Assembly (NCBI GenBank): GCA_946478635.1
Contig: CAMLCX010000323.1
Span: 1-5,989 of the forward strand
Source of the DNA: an uncultured Pseudomonadota bacterium
GTDB taxonomy: Bacteria > Desulfobacterota_B > Binatia > UBA9968
Direction of reading: 5' to 3'
DNA: 5,989 nt
Shown here: piece after piece, positions 1 to 5,411 of the stretch
Layout of the letters: each line of letters opens with the position of its first letter
Numbering within the stretch: the first letter of the stretch is position 1
Notes under the pieces: generated by a model
Databases searched by the model: none
The model's input: only the letters and a program-made list of their open reading frames with translations
Told to the model about the DNA's origin: nothing
Made by a program: the position numbers and the translations under genes

Positions 1-793
1 CCGCGCTCAGAGCTTCGCGCGGCTTTTTGAAGTGCGTGAACTCGGTGTCGCCGATTTGCAGGATGCTCGGCAGGGCAAAACTTTTTTCATCGACGTACTC
101 GGTCTCGGCGGTCGGTCCGGGTTTGCGTGAAATCACCTTCATGCCATACGCAGTCTCGACCGCGTCAAACGATGGAATGTCCTTAAAGTTGAAAAACCAA
201 CTGCGCCAGGTACCGTCGTTGGGGTCGGCGCGATGCAGAATTGAAAAGTGCACGGGATCGGCGCCGTTTTCGATGAAGTTGAACCAGTTGTAATCGTAGA
301 CGCGCGTTGCTTCCAAGGATCTCTGTCCGGCGCCGTCGGCGAGCGCTTGGTACCTCGGCAGCGGCGGCGGGTCGGCTTTCTGCGGTCCCAGATAAGCGAA
401 AATAAATCCACCCTGCTCTCTGACCGGATAGGAAAGATGCCGCACCTTGTCCGGAAAATTGCTGCCCGTCGGCTCCGCCGGCATCTCCAAGCACTGGCCG
501 CGAACATCGAACAGCCAACCATGGTAGGGACAACGTATGCCGCCGGCTTCGATCTCACCGTATTCCAGCGACGCGCCGCGATGGGGACAATACTTGCCGA
601 TCAAACCGGCCTCGCCCGCCTGATCTCGGAACAATACCAGCTCTTCACCCAGCACCGTGACAGCTTGGGGGATGTCATGAAGGTCTGCTGCGGTGCCGAC
701 CACGAGCCAGTAGCGGCGAAACCACTCACCGGCTGGCGTGGCCTGGCCGACATGGGGAATGTCGGCGAGCGTGATCTTGTGCGAGCGTTTCAT
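1..793 (-). CDS. Rieske non-haem iron oxygenase, alpha-subunit type (N-terminal part; runs off the left edge)
   Basis: This is the N-terminal 264 residues of an aromatic-ring-hydroxylating or demethylating Rieske oxygenase. Such cytoplasmic enzymes take electrons from a reductase and activate O2 at a mononuclear Fe(II). The Rieske [2Fe-2S] motif is complete: C69-P-H71, 16 residues, C88-P-Y-H91. The start of the catalytic domain is also visible: N176-x2-D179-x2-H182-x4-H187, where H182 and H187 are expected iron ligands and D179 the residue linking the Rieske and iron sites. The third ligand, a C-terminal Asp or Glu, lies outside the window. The ATG at 793 is chosen because an in-frame TAA (799-797) sits just upstream. 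No good Shine-Dalgarno is visible. The sequence resembles phthalate-4,5-dioxygenase or vanillate-demethylase-type single-component oxygenases. The substrate cannot be read from the sequence, and no reductase or ferredoxin gene is visible. Confidence 0.93.
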   Translation of the reverse strand, partial: MKRSHKITLADIPHVGQATPAGEWFRRYWLVVGTAADLHDIPQAVTVLGEELVLFRDQAGEAGLIGKYCPHRGASLEYGEIEAGGIRCPYHGWLFDVRGQCLEMPAEPTGSNFPDKVRHLSYPVREQGGFIFAYLGPQKADPPPLPRYQALADGAGQRSLEATRVYDYNWFNFIENGADPVHFSILHRADPNDGTWRSWFFNFKDIPSFDAVETAYGMKVISRKPGPTAETEYVDEKSFALPSILQIGDTEFTHFKKPREALSA

Positions 794-918
794 CGATTAA
801 ATGCTTTACAGGCCGGGTGGGATCGGGTCGGAGGCATACCGCGACTCACTGATTAGATTATCGATTAATATGGTGTTCGATGGGTGTCAATCGTTGCATG
901 GCTCCCATATCGAAGCGC

Positions 919-953
919 GGATTCCCAAGTAATCGATCAAATGACTTGGGTCC
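919..953. promoter_or_regulatory. Interrupted palindrome, candidate operator upstream of the Rieske gene
   Basis: CCCAAGT (924-930) is followed after 13 bp by its exact reverse complement ACTTGGG (944-950). The symmetry extends outward with GGA (919-921) against TCC (951-953) if a 2-nt bulge (TT, 922-923) is allowed, giving up to 10 paired bases per arm. Arm centres are 20 bp apart, about two helical turns, as expected for a dimeric regulator. It lies about 125 bp upstream of the oxygenase ATG and about 30 bp upstream of TTGACA on the same strand. No good -10 hexamer stands 17 bp from that TTGACA: TATTAA is 14 bp away and GATAAT 22 bp. No T tract follows on either strand, so a terminator is unlikely. 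The regulatory role is inferred. Confidence 0.4.
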
Positions 954-1071
954 ATTGCGCGCAGGACCGTTCGCAATTTATTAAACAAGAATCGATTTGC
1001 ATGATTTTTGCCTAAGATAATATCCATGAGACTATCGAGTACCGGCGTAGATGCGCTATTCGAGATAATAA

Positions 1072-1087
1072 GCTTGTGCGAACAAGC
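1072..1087. repeat. Short perfect hairpin with GCGA loop
   Basis: GCTTGT (1072-1077) and ACAAGC (1082-1087) pair perfectly around GCGA, a GNRA-class tetraloop if transcribed on the + strand. The stem is only 6 bp and no T tract follows on the + strand. On the minus strand the following bases are TTATTATC, too weak for a confident terminator. No gene is assigned to it. Confidence 0.3.
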
Positions 1088-1365
1088 ACTTACGGAACTA
1101 ACCCCGGAGAGCAACGGGCTCGAGAGCAGGGTTGGGACGGACAAACCTCGCTCTTTGCAACGGCGCAACAGCGCAAATATGGCGCGCCACCTCTCGCTCA
1201 TTCCAGGCGGTCTTTCGGTGACTACGCGAAGGCCCACGGGTCGCTGAAGCGGCTGAGGATTCCTTCGTTTCGCACCTTGTCCCTAACCCGATCAAAATAT
1301 ATTCGCCGAGCGTTGGCCGCTCATGTCGTATTTTTGCAAGGCCACCTTAACCAGGATTGCACGAG

Positions 1366-1403
1366 CGACCGAGAGCAAGGCGTCCAGTCATTGCGCTCGG
1401 TCG
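1366..1403 (-). terminator. Possible transcript-end hairpin after the TSUP gene
   Basis: CGACCGAG (1366-1373) and CTCGGTCG (1396-1403) form a perfect 8-bp stem. Beyond one mismatch the stem continues for 2 bp inward, leaving a 16-nt loop. The hairpin begins 18 nt past the permease stop codon on the minus strand, a sensible place for a transcript end. No T-rich tract follows on the minus strand, so it is not a classical Rho-independent terminator. It could instead stabilise the 3' end of the mRNA. Confidence 0.3.
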
Positions 1404-1421
1404 ACGAGTAATACGGCGCAT

Positions 1422-2267
1422 TTACAATTCGGCGAGAATCAGTCGGAGACCAACGAAAACGAGGGCGATGGCAAGTCCGCGCATGATGAGCTTTCCGCCG
1501 GCGCGATTGGACATCCTGGCTCCGGCTTGAGCGCCGATTAGTACGGCGACGCCCAGAACGGCGGTGCGCCCCATGCCGTGAACAAAAGCGCCTTGGGTAA
1601 TATGCACGATGGTCCCGGTCAGGGCCATGATGGCAAGGACAAAATGCGAAGTTGCCGTCGCAACGTGGACTGGAAAGTTTAACAGCCGGTGCAGAACCGG
1701 CACGTGAATGAACCCGCCGCCGACGCCCAACAGACTCGAAATGAAGCCGACAAAGACGCTTAACGAAACACCTATCCAAAGATCAAAGCGGTAGTGGTGC
1801 GTTATTCCCTCGGCGTCAGTGAGCTGCCGTTGGACCAGACGCGTTCCGACGTTCTGTGAACGTTGATCGTCAATCCTGCTCGAACCGGCAACGGGTTGTT
1901 CCGAGTGGGAGACCCACAGATACGTTCCAGCGACAATCATTAGGATGCCAAATACTAGATCGAAAATCCCCCGCGGAACGTACGGTGTGGTCAGAGCACC
2001 CAAAATCGCTCCGGGAATAGTCGCAAGGGAAAAAATAATCCCCGACTTGTAGTCGATCCTTTTCATGCGCGCATAGGCAAGCGAACCCGAGAAAGCGTTA
2101 AAGAAAACCACGGCGAGTGAAATACTCGCAATTTGATCGGACGTTTCGTTTGGATACATCAGCAACAAGATTGGAGCAAGGATGAATCCGCCGCCCGCCC
2201 CAATTAACGTGCCGAAAGCGCCGATGAGTAAACCTATAGGGAATAGCCACCAAATTTGCGTAAGCAT
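1422..2267 (-). CDS. TauE/SafE (TSUP) family membrane permease
   Basis: A 281-residue polytopic inner-membrane protein of the 4-toluene sulfonate uptake permease (TSUP) family, whose members move sulfite, sulfonates, sulfoacetate or other organic anions. The hallmark internal duplication is clear. Each half begins with a hydrophobic segment carrying a glycine-rich signature: G-T-L-I-G-A-G-G-G-F-I at residues 19-29 and S-L-L-G-V-G-G-G-F-I at 178-187. Hydrophobic helices lie near 5-37, 46-66, 76-94, 100-120, 163-195, 204-224, 234-250 and 262-280. A hydrophilic loop (about 121-160) joins the halves. The length is normal for the family. GGAG lies 4 nt before the ATG. It is the last gene of the ackA - small membrane protein - TSUP series, 74 bp after the small gene's extended frame. 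The substrate cannot be predicted; sulfite or a small carboxylate are both open. Confidence 0.9.
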   Translation of the reverse strand: MLTQIWWLFPIGLLIGAFGTLIGAGGGFILAPILLLMYPNETSDQIASISLAVVFFNAFSGSLAYARMKRIDYKSGIIFSLATIPGAILGALTTPYVPRGIFDLVFGILMIVAGTYLWVSHSEQPVAGSSRIDDQRSQNVGTRLVQRQLTDAEGITHHYRFDLWIGVSLSVFVGFISSLLGVGGGFIHVPVLHRLLNFPVHVATATSHFVLAIMALTGTIVHITQGAFVHGMGRTAVLGVAVLIGAQAGARMSNRAGGKLIMRGLAIALVFVGLRLILAEL

Positions 2268-2341
2268 GGAGCTCCGATCAAAGATCTCGATTGAGGGGAA
2301 ATAATTGCTGGGGACCAGACAGAATTTCTCGTCGCTGTTTG

Positions 2342-2506
2342 CTATTTTTGAGCCGGTGTTCGTTGTTCATTTCTGCCGTCTGAGTGACGTCGAGACTCGA
2401 CGCCGCAATCGGCCATTCAGGTCGGCACACCGAGGTGCGGCAACACCCACCGCATCAGGACGACGTAGACTACGAAAAACGCGATGAACCATAACCAGTC
2501 CGGCAT
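2342..2506 (-). CDS. Tiny single-helix membrane protein with in-frame TGA; candidate selenoprotein (29 aa to TGA, 54 aa if read through)
   Basis: AGGAG (2520-2516) stands 9 nt before the ATG at 2506, one of the best ribosome binding sites in the window. An in-frame ATG at 2515 abuts the Shine-Dalgarno and is less likely. The first 29 residues are MPDW, then one strongly hydrophobic helix (about residues 4-22, rich in W, F, V, L), then RWVLPHLGVPT. Codon 30 is TGA (2419-2417). The frame then continues as M-A-D-C-G-V-E and a basic polar tail of 24 codons to TAG (2344-2342). If TGA encodes selenocysteine, the product has U30 and C34 (U-x3-C) just outside the membrane helix, a plausible redox or metal-binding pair. 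Third-position GC is high through about residue 36 and then falls, so the far tail is less convincing. TGAATG also allows stop-restart translation. It lies 76 bp after ackA and 74 bp before the TSUP permease. I do not recognise the family. The short protein is well supported; the readthrough is a hypothesis. Confidence 0.62.
2386..2419 (-). promoter_or_regulatory. SECIS-like stem-loop immediately downstream of the in-frame TGA
   Basis: On the minus strand, after TGA (2419-2417) come 12 unpaired nt, then GGCGTCG (2404-2398), the loop AGTCT (2397-2393) and CGACGTC (2392-2386). This is a 7-bp stem with one G-U pair. The loop starts 19 nt after the TGA and has G as its second base. Known bacterial SECIS elements lie in the coding region directly after the UGA, with the apical loop roughly 16-37 nt away and a G among its first loop bases. 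In E. coli fdhF the loop is AGGUCU. The geometry therefore fits. The hairpin core is also a plain palindrome (CGTCGAG-T-CTCGACG), so it could be chance or have another function. Confidence 0.4.
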
Positions 2507-2582
2507 AAACGTCATCTCCTAGTTTCACGTTGCAAATTTTTAAGCCTTCTTCAAATAGATAATTCAACGCTCTGTTATGTCG

Positions 2583-3785
2583 TCACAAAGGCGACTTGCC
2601 GATTATCCTCGCTGTCTCCTGCGCGATAATCGACTCCTCGTCAGTGTGAATCACCCAAACTTCAAGTTCAGAACCATCGGCCGAGATCCGTGAGTCGCGA
2701 CCCGCAACCGCCTCATTGACCCGGGCATCGAGCTCCACTCCGCACCACTCCATGCCGCGGCAAATCTCCCGTCGAACGAGCGCTGAATTTTCTCCGATGC
2801 CCCCGCTAAAAATGACCGCCTCGCCGGCACCTTCGAGGACGGCCAAATAGGCGCCGACGTACTTGCGCGCGCGGTAACAAAACACGTCGACAGCCAGTCG
2901 CGACCGCCGATCTGTATCGTATGCCGCGGTTAAGTCGCGCATATCGCCGGAGCGACCGGATAAACCAAACAGCCCGGAACGATGGTTCAGCCAATCTTCC
3001 ACTTCCGCTGCATCGACGCTTTCCTTGCGCGCCAAATAGCTCACCAGTGCCGGGTCGAGATCGCCTGAACGGGTGCCCATGACCAGGCCTTCGAGCGGAG
3101 TAAAGCCCATCGAAGTATCGACGGATCGACCGTTACGAATTGCCGTCGCCGAGCAGCCGTTGCCGAGATGCAGAGTCACCGCACTGATATTCTCGAGCAT
3201 CTTCCCCTGAAACTCCGCGTAGCGAGCGATATCGTACTCGTGCGCCAAGCCATGAAAACCGTAACGGCGAATCTGGTATTGCTCGGCAAGCGCGGATGGA
3301 ATTGCGTAGGTTGCCGCACATTCCGGAAGGGCGTGATGAAAGGATGTATCGAACACTGCAACCATGGGTAGAGAGGCGCCGAGAGTTGCGCGCGCGGCGC
3401 GAATACCGCTCACCGCGCCGGGATTGTGCAGCGGCGCCAGCTCGTAAAGCGCTTCGAGGGCGACGATGACCTGATCGTCGATTAAAACCGCAGCGGTAAA
3501 GATCTGACCGCCGTGCACCACCCGATGGCCCACGGCATCGAGATCGCTCAGTTGATGAGATTGTAGCCATGAGATCACGAGACGGACCGCCTCTTCATGG
3601 CTGGGAACCGCCATGGATTTTTCCTCAGCTGCGGAATCGCCGGCGACAAAGCGATAGCCGCCGCTTGCGCCGATACGATCGACGATCCCGCGGGCAAGCT
3701 TTCTCTGCTCGCGGCTGGACTCGCCGATCTCGACTAACTGAAACTTCAGCGTCGAGCTCCCGCTATTAAAAACCATGATCCTCAT
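2583..3785 (-). CDS. ackA: Acetate kinase
   Basis: A 400-residue, full-length cytoplasmic acetate kinase (ASKHA fold) that interconverts acetate + ATP and acetyl phosphate + ADP. Conserved sites by comparison with the Methanosarcina enzyme: N7 and the VFNSGSSTLKF phosphate loop; R88 in GHRVVHGG; H120 in LAPLHNP; D146 in VFDTSFH; H178 in RYGFHGLAH; H206 and N209 in HLGNG; R239 in MGTRSGDLDP; the nucleotide-binding SGGIGEN at 327-333; and E383 near the C-terminus in TDEES. The HGTSH of many acetate kinases reads HGLAH here, but H178 is kept. The ATG at 3785 aligns best with family starts; a second ATG three codons later has GAGG in front but very close. No phosphotransacetylase or phosphoketolase gene is in the window, so the source of acetyl phosphate is unknown. 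The 219 bp upstream hold no gene I can see. It leads a same-strand series with the small membrane protein and the TSUP permease. Confidence 0.96.
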   Translation of the reverse strand: MRIMVFNSGSSTLKFQLVEIGESSREQRKLARGIVDRIGASGGYRFVAGDSAAEEKSMAVPSHEEAVRLVISWLQSHQLSDLDAVGHRVVHGGQIFTAAVLIDDQVIVALEALYELAPLHNPGAVSGIRAARATLGASLPMVAVFDTSFHHALPECAATYAIPSALAEQYQIRRYGFHGLAHEYDIARYAEFQGKMLENISAVTLHLGNGCSATAIRNGRSVDTSMGFTPLEGLVMGTRSGDLDPALVSYLARKESVDAAEVEDWLNHRSGLFGLSGRSGDMRDLTAAYDTDRRSRLAVDVFCYRARKYVGAYLAVLEGAGEAVIFSGGIGENSALVRREICRGMEWCGVELDARVNEAVAGRDSRISADGSELEVWVIHTDEESIIAQETARIIGKSPL

Positions 3786-4004
3786 AGTAGATTTCTTGAG
3801 CTACCCTATCAGCATCGGCAAGTGACCGCCAGATTTTCGCCGCAGCGTCGCCCCCTCGGATGCGCCGCGGACTAAATTAGCGCTTCGACGGAAACTCTCC
3901 CCGGGAGCATTTGGCACGAACTGGCGTGGAGCCCCTCACGGAAGGCCAAGCGAACTGTGCTGATTGAGAGTGAGACGGCGAATGCCGCTCAGCGGGCGAA
4001 AATA

Positions 4005-4241
4005 TTACAACTCTCGATGGAGAGATTTCTTAATGTACCGAACGGCGTCCGGACAAATCTGGTTTGCCAGCTCAAGGATTTTGCCCGCACTCACCCGCTG
4101 GCAGGCAATTTCAACCCACTCTTCATCGTCGGGCTTCGAAATCCTCCCATTTGTCAGAATTAAATACTCCGGCCGTGACAATTCGCATCTTTTGAGTAGC
4201 TGATCGTAGTGATCAACGGGTATAACGAGCGACACTTTCAT
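4005..4241 (-). CDS. Uncharacterised 78-residue protein
   Basis: A small soluble-looking protein beginning MKVSLVIPVDHYDQLL. I do not recognise the family. It has a hydrophobic first strand (residues 1-8), a mixed-charge middle with the segment ISKPDDEEW, then an amphipathic helix-like stretch (VSAGKILELANQICP, about 51-65) and a basic C-terminus. There are no transmembrane segments or signal peptide. A TTG start 15 codons upstream (4286) would add residues, but the ATG at 4241 is preferred because an AAAGGA (4260-4255) precedes it, at a rather long 13 nt. Composition and codon use look coding. It follows the ferritin-like gene by about 100 bp on the same strand and is separated from ackA by about 220 bp. 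Near its stop, CTCTC-GATG-GAGAG (4012-4025 region) could form a weak 5-bp hairpin. Confidence 0.6.
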   Translation of the reverse strand: MKVSLVIPVDHYDQLLKRCELSRPEYLILTNGRISKPDDEEWVEIACQRVSAGKILELANQICPDAVRYIKKSLHREL

Positions 4242-4342
4242 AAAATAACGCAGGTCCTTTCGGCAATCGCCCAAAATTAAAAGCAACCGGGTGGCATCCG
4301 ATGCTTGGACGCGAATTTAGACAACCCTAACGACAAATGGGG

Positions 4343-4831
4343 TTAAGGTGGCCCTAGTGACTGTGGGTCACTACGCGCGAGCATGTCTCGAAGCTGGCCT
4401 CGATGTCTTTTACCGTCGCGTTCAATCCGGTCGAGAAGGTCGGCAATATCGGGGAACGCAGCCGCGACGGCCGGCAACTGGTCTTGCAAGTCGTCGGCGC
4501 CGCGCTGCTCTTCCTCGAGATCCGTCTTGATATAGTGCCAGCTGTTTTGTTCTTTGCTGACGTGCACCGGAGTCACGTCCGGCGGGCGTTCGCCCAGACT
4601 TTTGATTTTTGCGGCGAGCCCATCGGCGTGCTTCCCCTCTTCGTCCGCTATGCGGTTCAGCGCATCGCGGAACTGCGGGTATTGCATCCTCTCCGCGTGT
4701 TGGGCGTAGCGCACCGCGTTTTGTTTCTCCCGGACGTAGCGCCGGCGCAAGATGCTCAGCACCGATGTTTGCGCATCATCGCCGCCGCCGAGAAAGCGCC
4801 GCCACCAAGAGGCCCCATCCGTCACTGCCAT
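4343..4831 (-). CDS. Ferritin-like (rubrerythrin-type) four-helix protein
   Basis: A 162-residue protein with two helical hairpins, as in the ferritin/rubrerythrin superfamily, whose members bind a di-iron centre for peroxide detoxification or iron handling. The first half gives E35 (in YVREKQNAVRY) and E64-E65-x2-H68 (in ADEEGKHAD), a typical E plus EExxH pair. The second half gives the acidic cluster E106-E108 and, near 137-143, E-R-D-G-K-R-H. There the Glu expected three residues before H143 is Gly140, so the second metal site may be altered or use E137 or D139. No rubredoxin Cys motif is present, so this is not a full rubrerythrin. GGGA lies 8 nt before the ATG. An inverted repeat and a -10-like TAGAAT lie 26-58 bp upstream, which suggests regulated expression, perhaps by oxidative stress or iron (inference). 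Confidence 0.75.
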   Translation of the reverse strand: MAVTDGASWWRRFLGGGDDAQTSVLSILRRRYVREKQNAVRYAQHAERMQYPQFRDALNRIADEEGKHADGLAAKIKSLGERPPDVTPVHVSKEQNSWHYIKTDLEEEQRGADDLQDQLPAVAAAFPDIADLLDRIERDGKRHRGQLRDMLARSDPQSLGPP

Positions 4832-4856
4832 AGAACATTCCCACTCGAAACAAGCA

Positions 4857-4889
4857 ATTCTAGATACAACAAAAGCGAACCCTTGTATC
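4857..4889 (-). promoter_or_regulatory. Candidate promoter and operator of the ferritin-like gene
   Basis: GATACAA (4863-4869) and TTGTATC (4883-4889) form a perfect 7-bp inverted repeat with 13 bp between arms and arm centres 20 bp apart. On the minus strand the repeat abuts TAGAAT (4862-4857), which matches the -10 consensus at 5 of 6 positions. The hexamer 17 bp upstream (CAAGGG) is not a -35 element. The repeat therefore occupies the spacer and -35 zone of a promoter with a weak -35, an arrangement typical of regulated promoters. Transcription would start near 4850, giving a leader of about 20 nt. No regulator gene is in the window. Confidence 0.42.
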
Positions 4890-4948
4890 AGCTGACGTTT
4901 TGCTCCGGCTGGCGCCTTTCGCGAAATAACAAGGCTCGATATTGAAGA

Positions 4949-5025
4949 TGGTGGTCGCAGTAGGACTTGAACCTACGACCTCGCGCATGTGAGGCGCGCG
5001 CTCTAACCAACTGAGCTATGCGACC
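4949..5025 (-). tRNA. tRNA-Val (anticodon CAC), CCA encoded
   Basis: A complete 77-nt cloverleaf. Acceptor GGTCGCA pairs with TGCGACC. The D arm is GCTC/GAGC with an AGTTGGTTA loop. The anticodon stem CGCGC/GCGCG carries the loop CTCACAT, giving anticodon CAC (Val, GUG codons). The T arm is GTAGG/CCTAC with loop TTCAAGT. The discriminator base is A, followed by an encoded CCA (4951-4949). All stems pair without mismatch. Confidence 0.97.
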
Positions 5026-5037
5026 ACTGAGTCACCT

Positions 5038-5066
5038 TTTCTAACACCTTGACGCATGGGCTTCAA
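5038..5066 (-). promoter_or_regulatory. Likely promoter of tRNA-Val
   Basis: TTGAAG (5066-5061) and TAGAAA (5043-5038) are separated by exactly 17 bp; each matches the sigma-70 consensus at 4 of 6 positions. The predicted start near 5031 is a few bases before the mature tRNA 5' end at 5025, a usual leader length. The promoter overlaps the apparent last codons of the decayed transposase frame, so those codons are probably host sequence rather than IS sequence. Confidence 0.5.
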
Positions 5067-5411
5067 GAATCACGGCGGATCCGAATCCGTTAAAGTTCAG
5101 TCCCACAAAATTCTTCGTCCGATCCATAAACCTTCGCGCGATCGCTATCGCGCTCTTCCCCTTGATGTACCCCACCACCCCCGATACCGAATACTTCGGT
5201 GGAATCGACAGCATCATGTGCACATGGTCCGCCATCAGATGCCCCTCCTCCAGTTCGCTCTCCTTGTGCTGCGCCAACTCCCGAAGAATCGGCCCTAACT
5301 CCTTACGTAACCACCCATAGAGATCGCGTTGCGCCGATATTTCGGGATAAACACCCCATGATACCTGCATTCCCATTTCGTGTGTTTTAAGTTCTCTTTG
5401 CTACCATTCAC
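5041..5411 (-). pseudogene. tnpA: IS200/IS605-family TnpA transposase, frameshifted and C-terminally truncated
   Basis: This is the remnant of a Y1 HUH single-strand transposase, which normally acts as a dimer on hairpin ends. AGGAGG stands 5 nt before a GTG start at 5411. The frame reads NLKHTKWECRYHGVFIPKYRR, then shifts at about 5320-5324, where two extra bases best explain the break. It resumes as LYGWLRKELGPILREL, then EEGHLMADHVHMMLSIPPKY with the HUH pair H62-V-H64 (joined numbering), then VVGYIKGKSAIAIARR and KNFVG near residue 103. After about residue 106 it departs from the family. The expected RGYFVSTVG block and the C-terminal Y-x3-Q helix with the nucleophilic Tyr are absent, and none of the three frames between 5026 and 5095 restores them. 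It cannot make an active enzyme. About 106 of the usual 130-150 residues remain. Confidence 0.88.

Larger units (their letters stand above)
800..1421. other. Gene-poor interval between the Rieske gene and the TSUP permease
   Basis: About 620 bp with no coding region I can support. Antisense pairs of open frames overlap between roughly 890 and 1250, but none shows a ribosome binding site, a recognisable motif or clear codon preference. The part from 850 to 1030 is visibly AT-rich compared with the flanking genes, as expected of a regulatory region for the divergent-free minus-strand Rieske gene. It holds a TTGACA hexamer on the minus strand (890-885), a long interrupted palindrome (919-953), a compact hairpin (1072-1087) and a hairpin just downstream of the permease stop (1366-1403). 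Decayed coding DNA is possible in 1000-1300. Confidence 0.5.

Noticed and set aside
857..890. TTGACA at 890-885 as a complete sigma-70 promoter for the Rieske gene
   Set aside because: The -35 hexamer is perfect, but the possible -10 hexamers are at 14 bp (TATTAA) or 22 bp (GATAAT); at 17 bp only TAATCG is found. It is kept as a note, not as a promoter feature.
2367..2567. A 66-codon minus-strand frame overlapping the tiny gene
   Set aside because: It lacks a ribosome binding site, its composition is irregular, and it competes with the 29/54-codon frame that has a strong Shine-Dalgarno and a clear membrane helix.
2535..2570. TTGAAT-N18-TTAAAA as an internal promoter before the tiny membrane protein
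   Set aside because: Both hexamers match the consensus poorly, and the region is AT-rich, so such matches are expected.
4323..4345. AACCC/GGGTT stem just past the ferritin-like stop as a terminator
   Set aside because: The stem is 5-6 bp with a loop of about 12 nt and no T tract, which is too weak to call.
1340..4353. GGTTAAGGTGGCC at 4341-4353 repeated in inverted orientation at 1340-1352
   Set aside because: One 13-bp match between two distant sites is about what chance gives in a 6-kb window, and the two lie differently relative to their genes.
4403..4945. A 180-codon + strand frame opposite the ferritin-like gene
   Set aside because: It is an antisense shadow: the minus-strand frame has ferritin motifs and a ribosome binding site, while this one has neither and runs into the promoter region.
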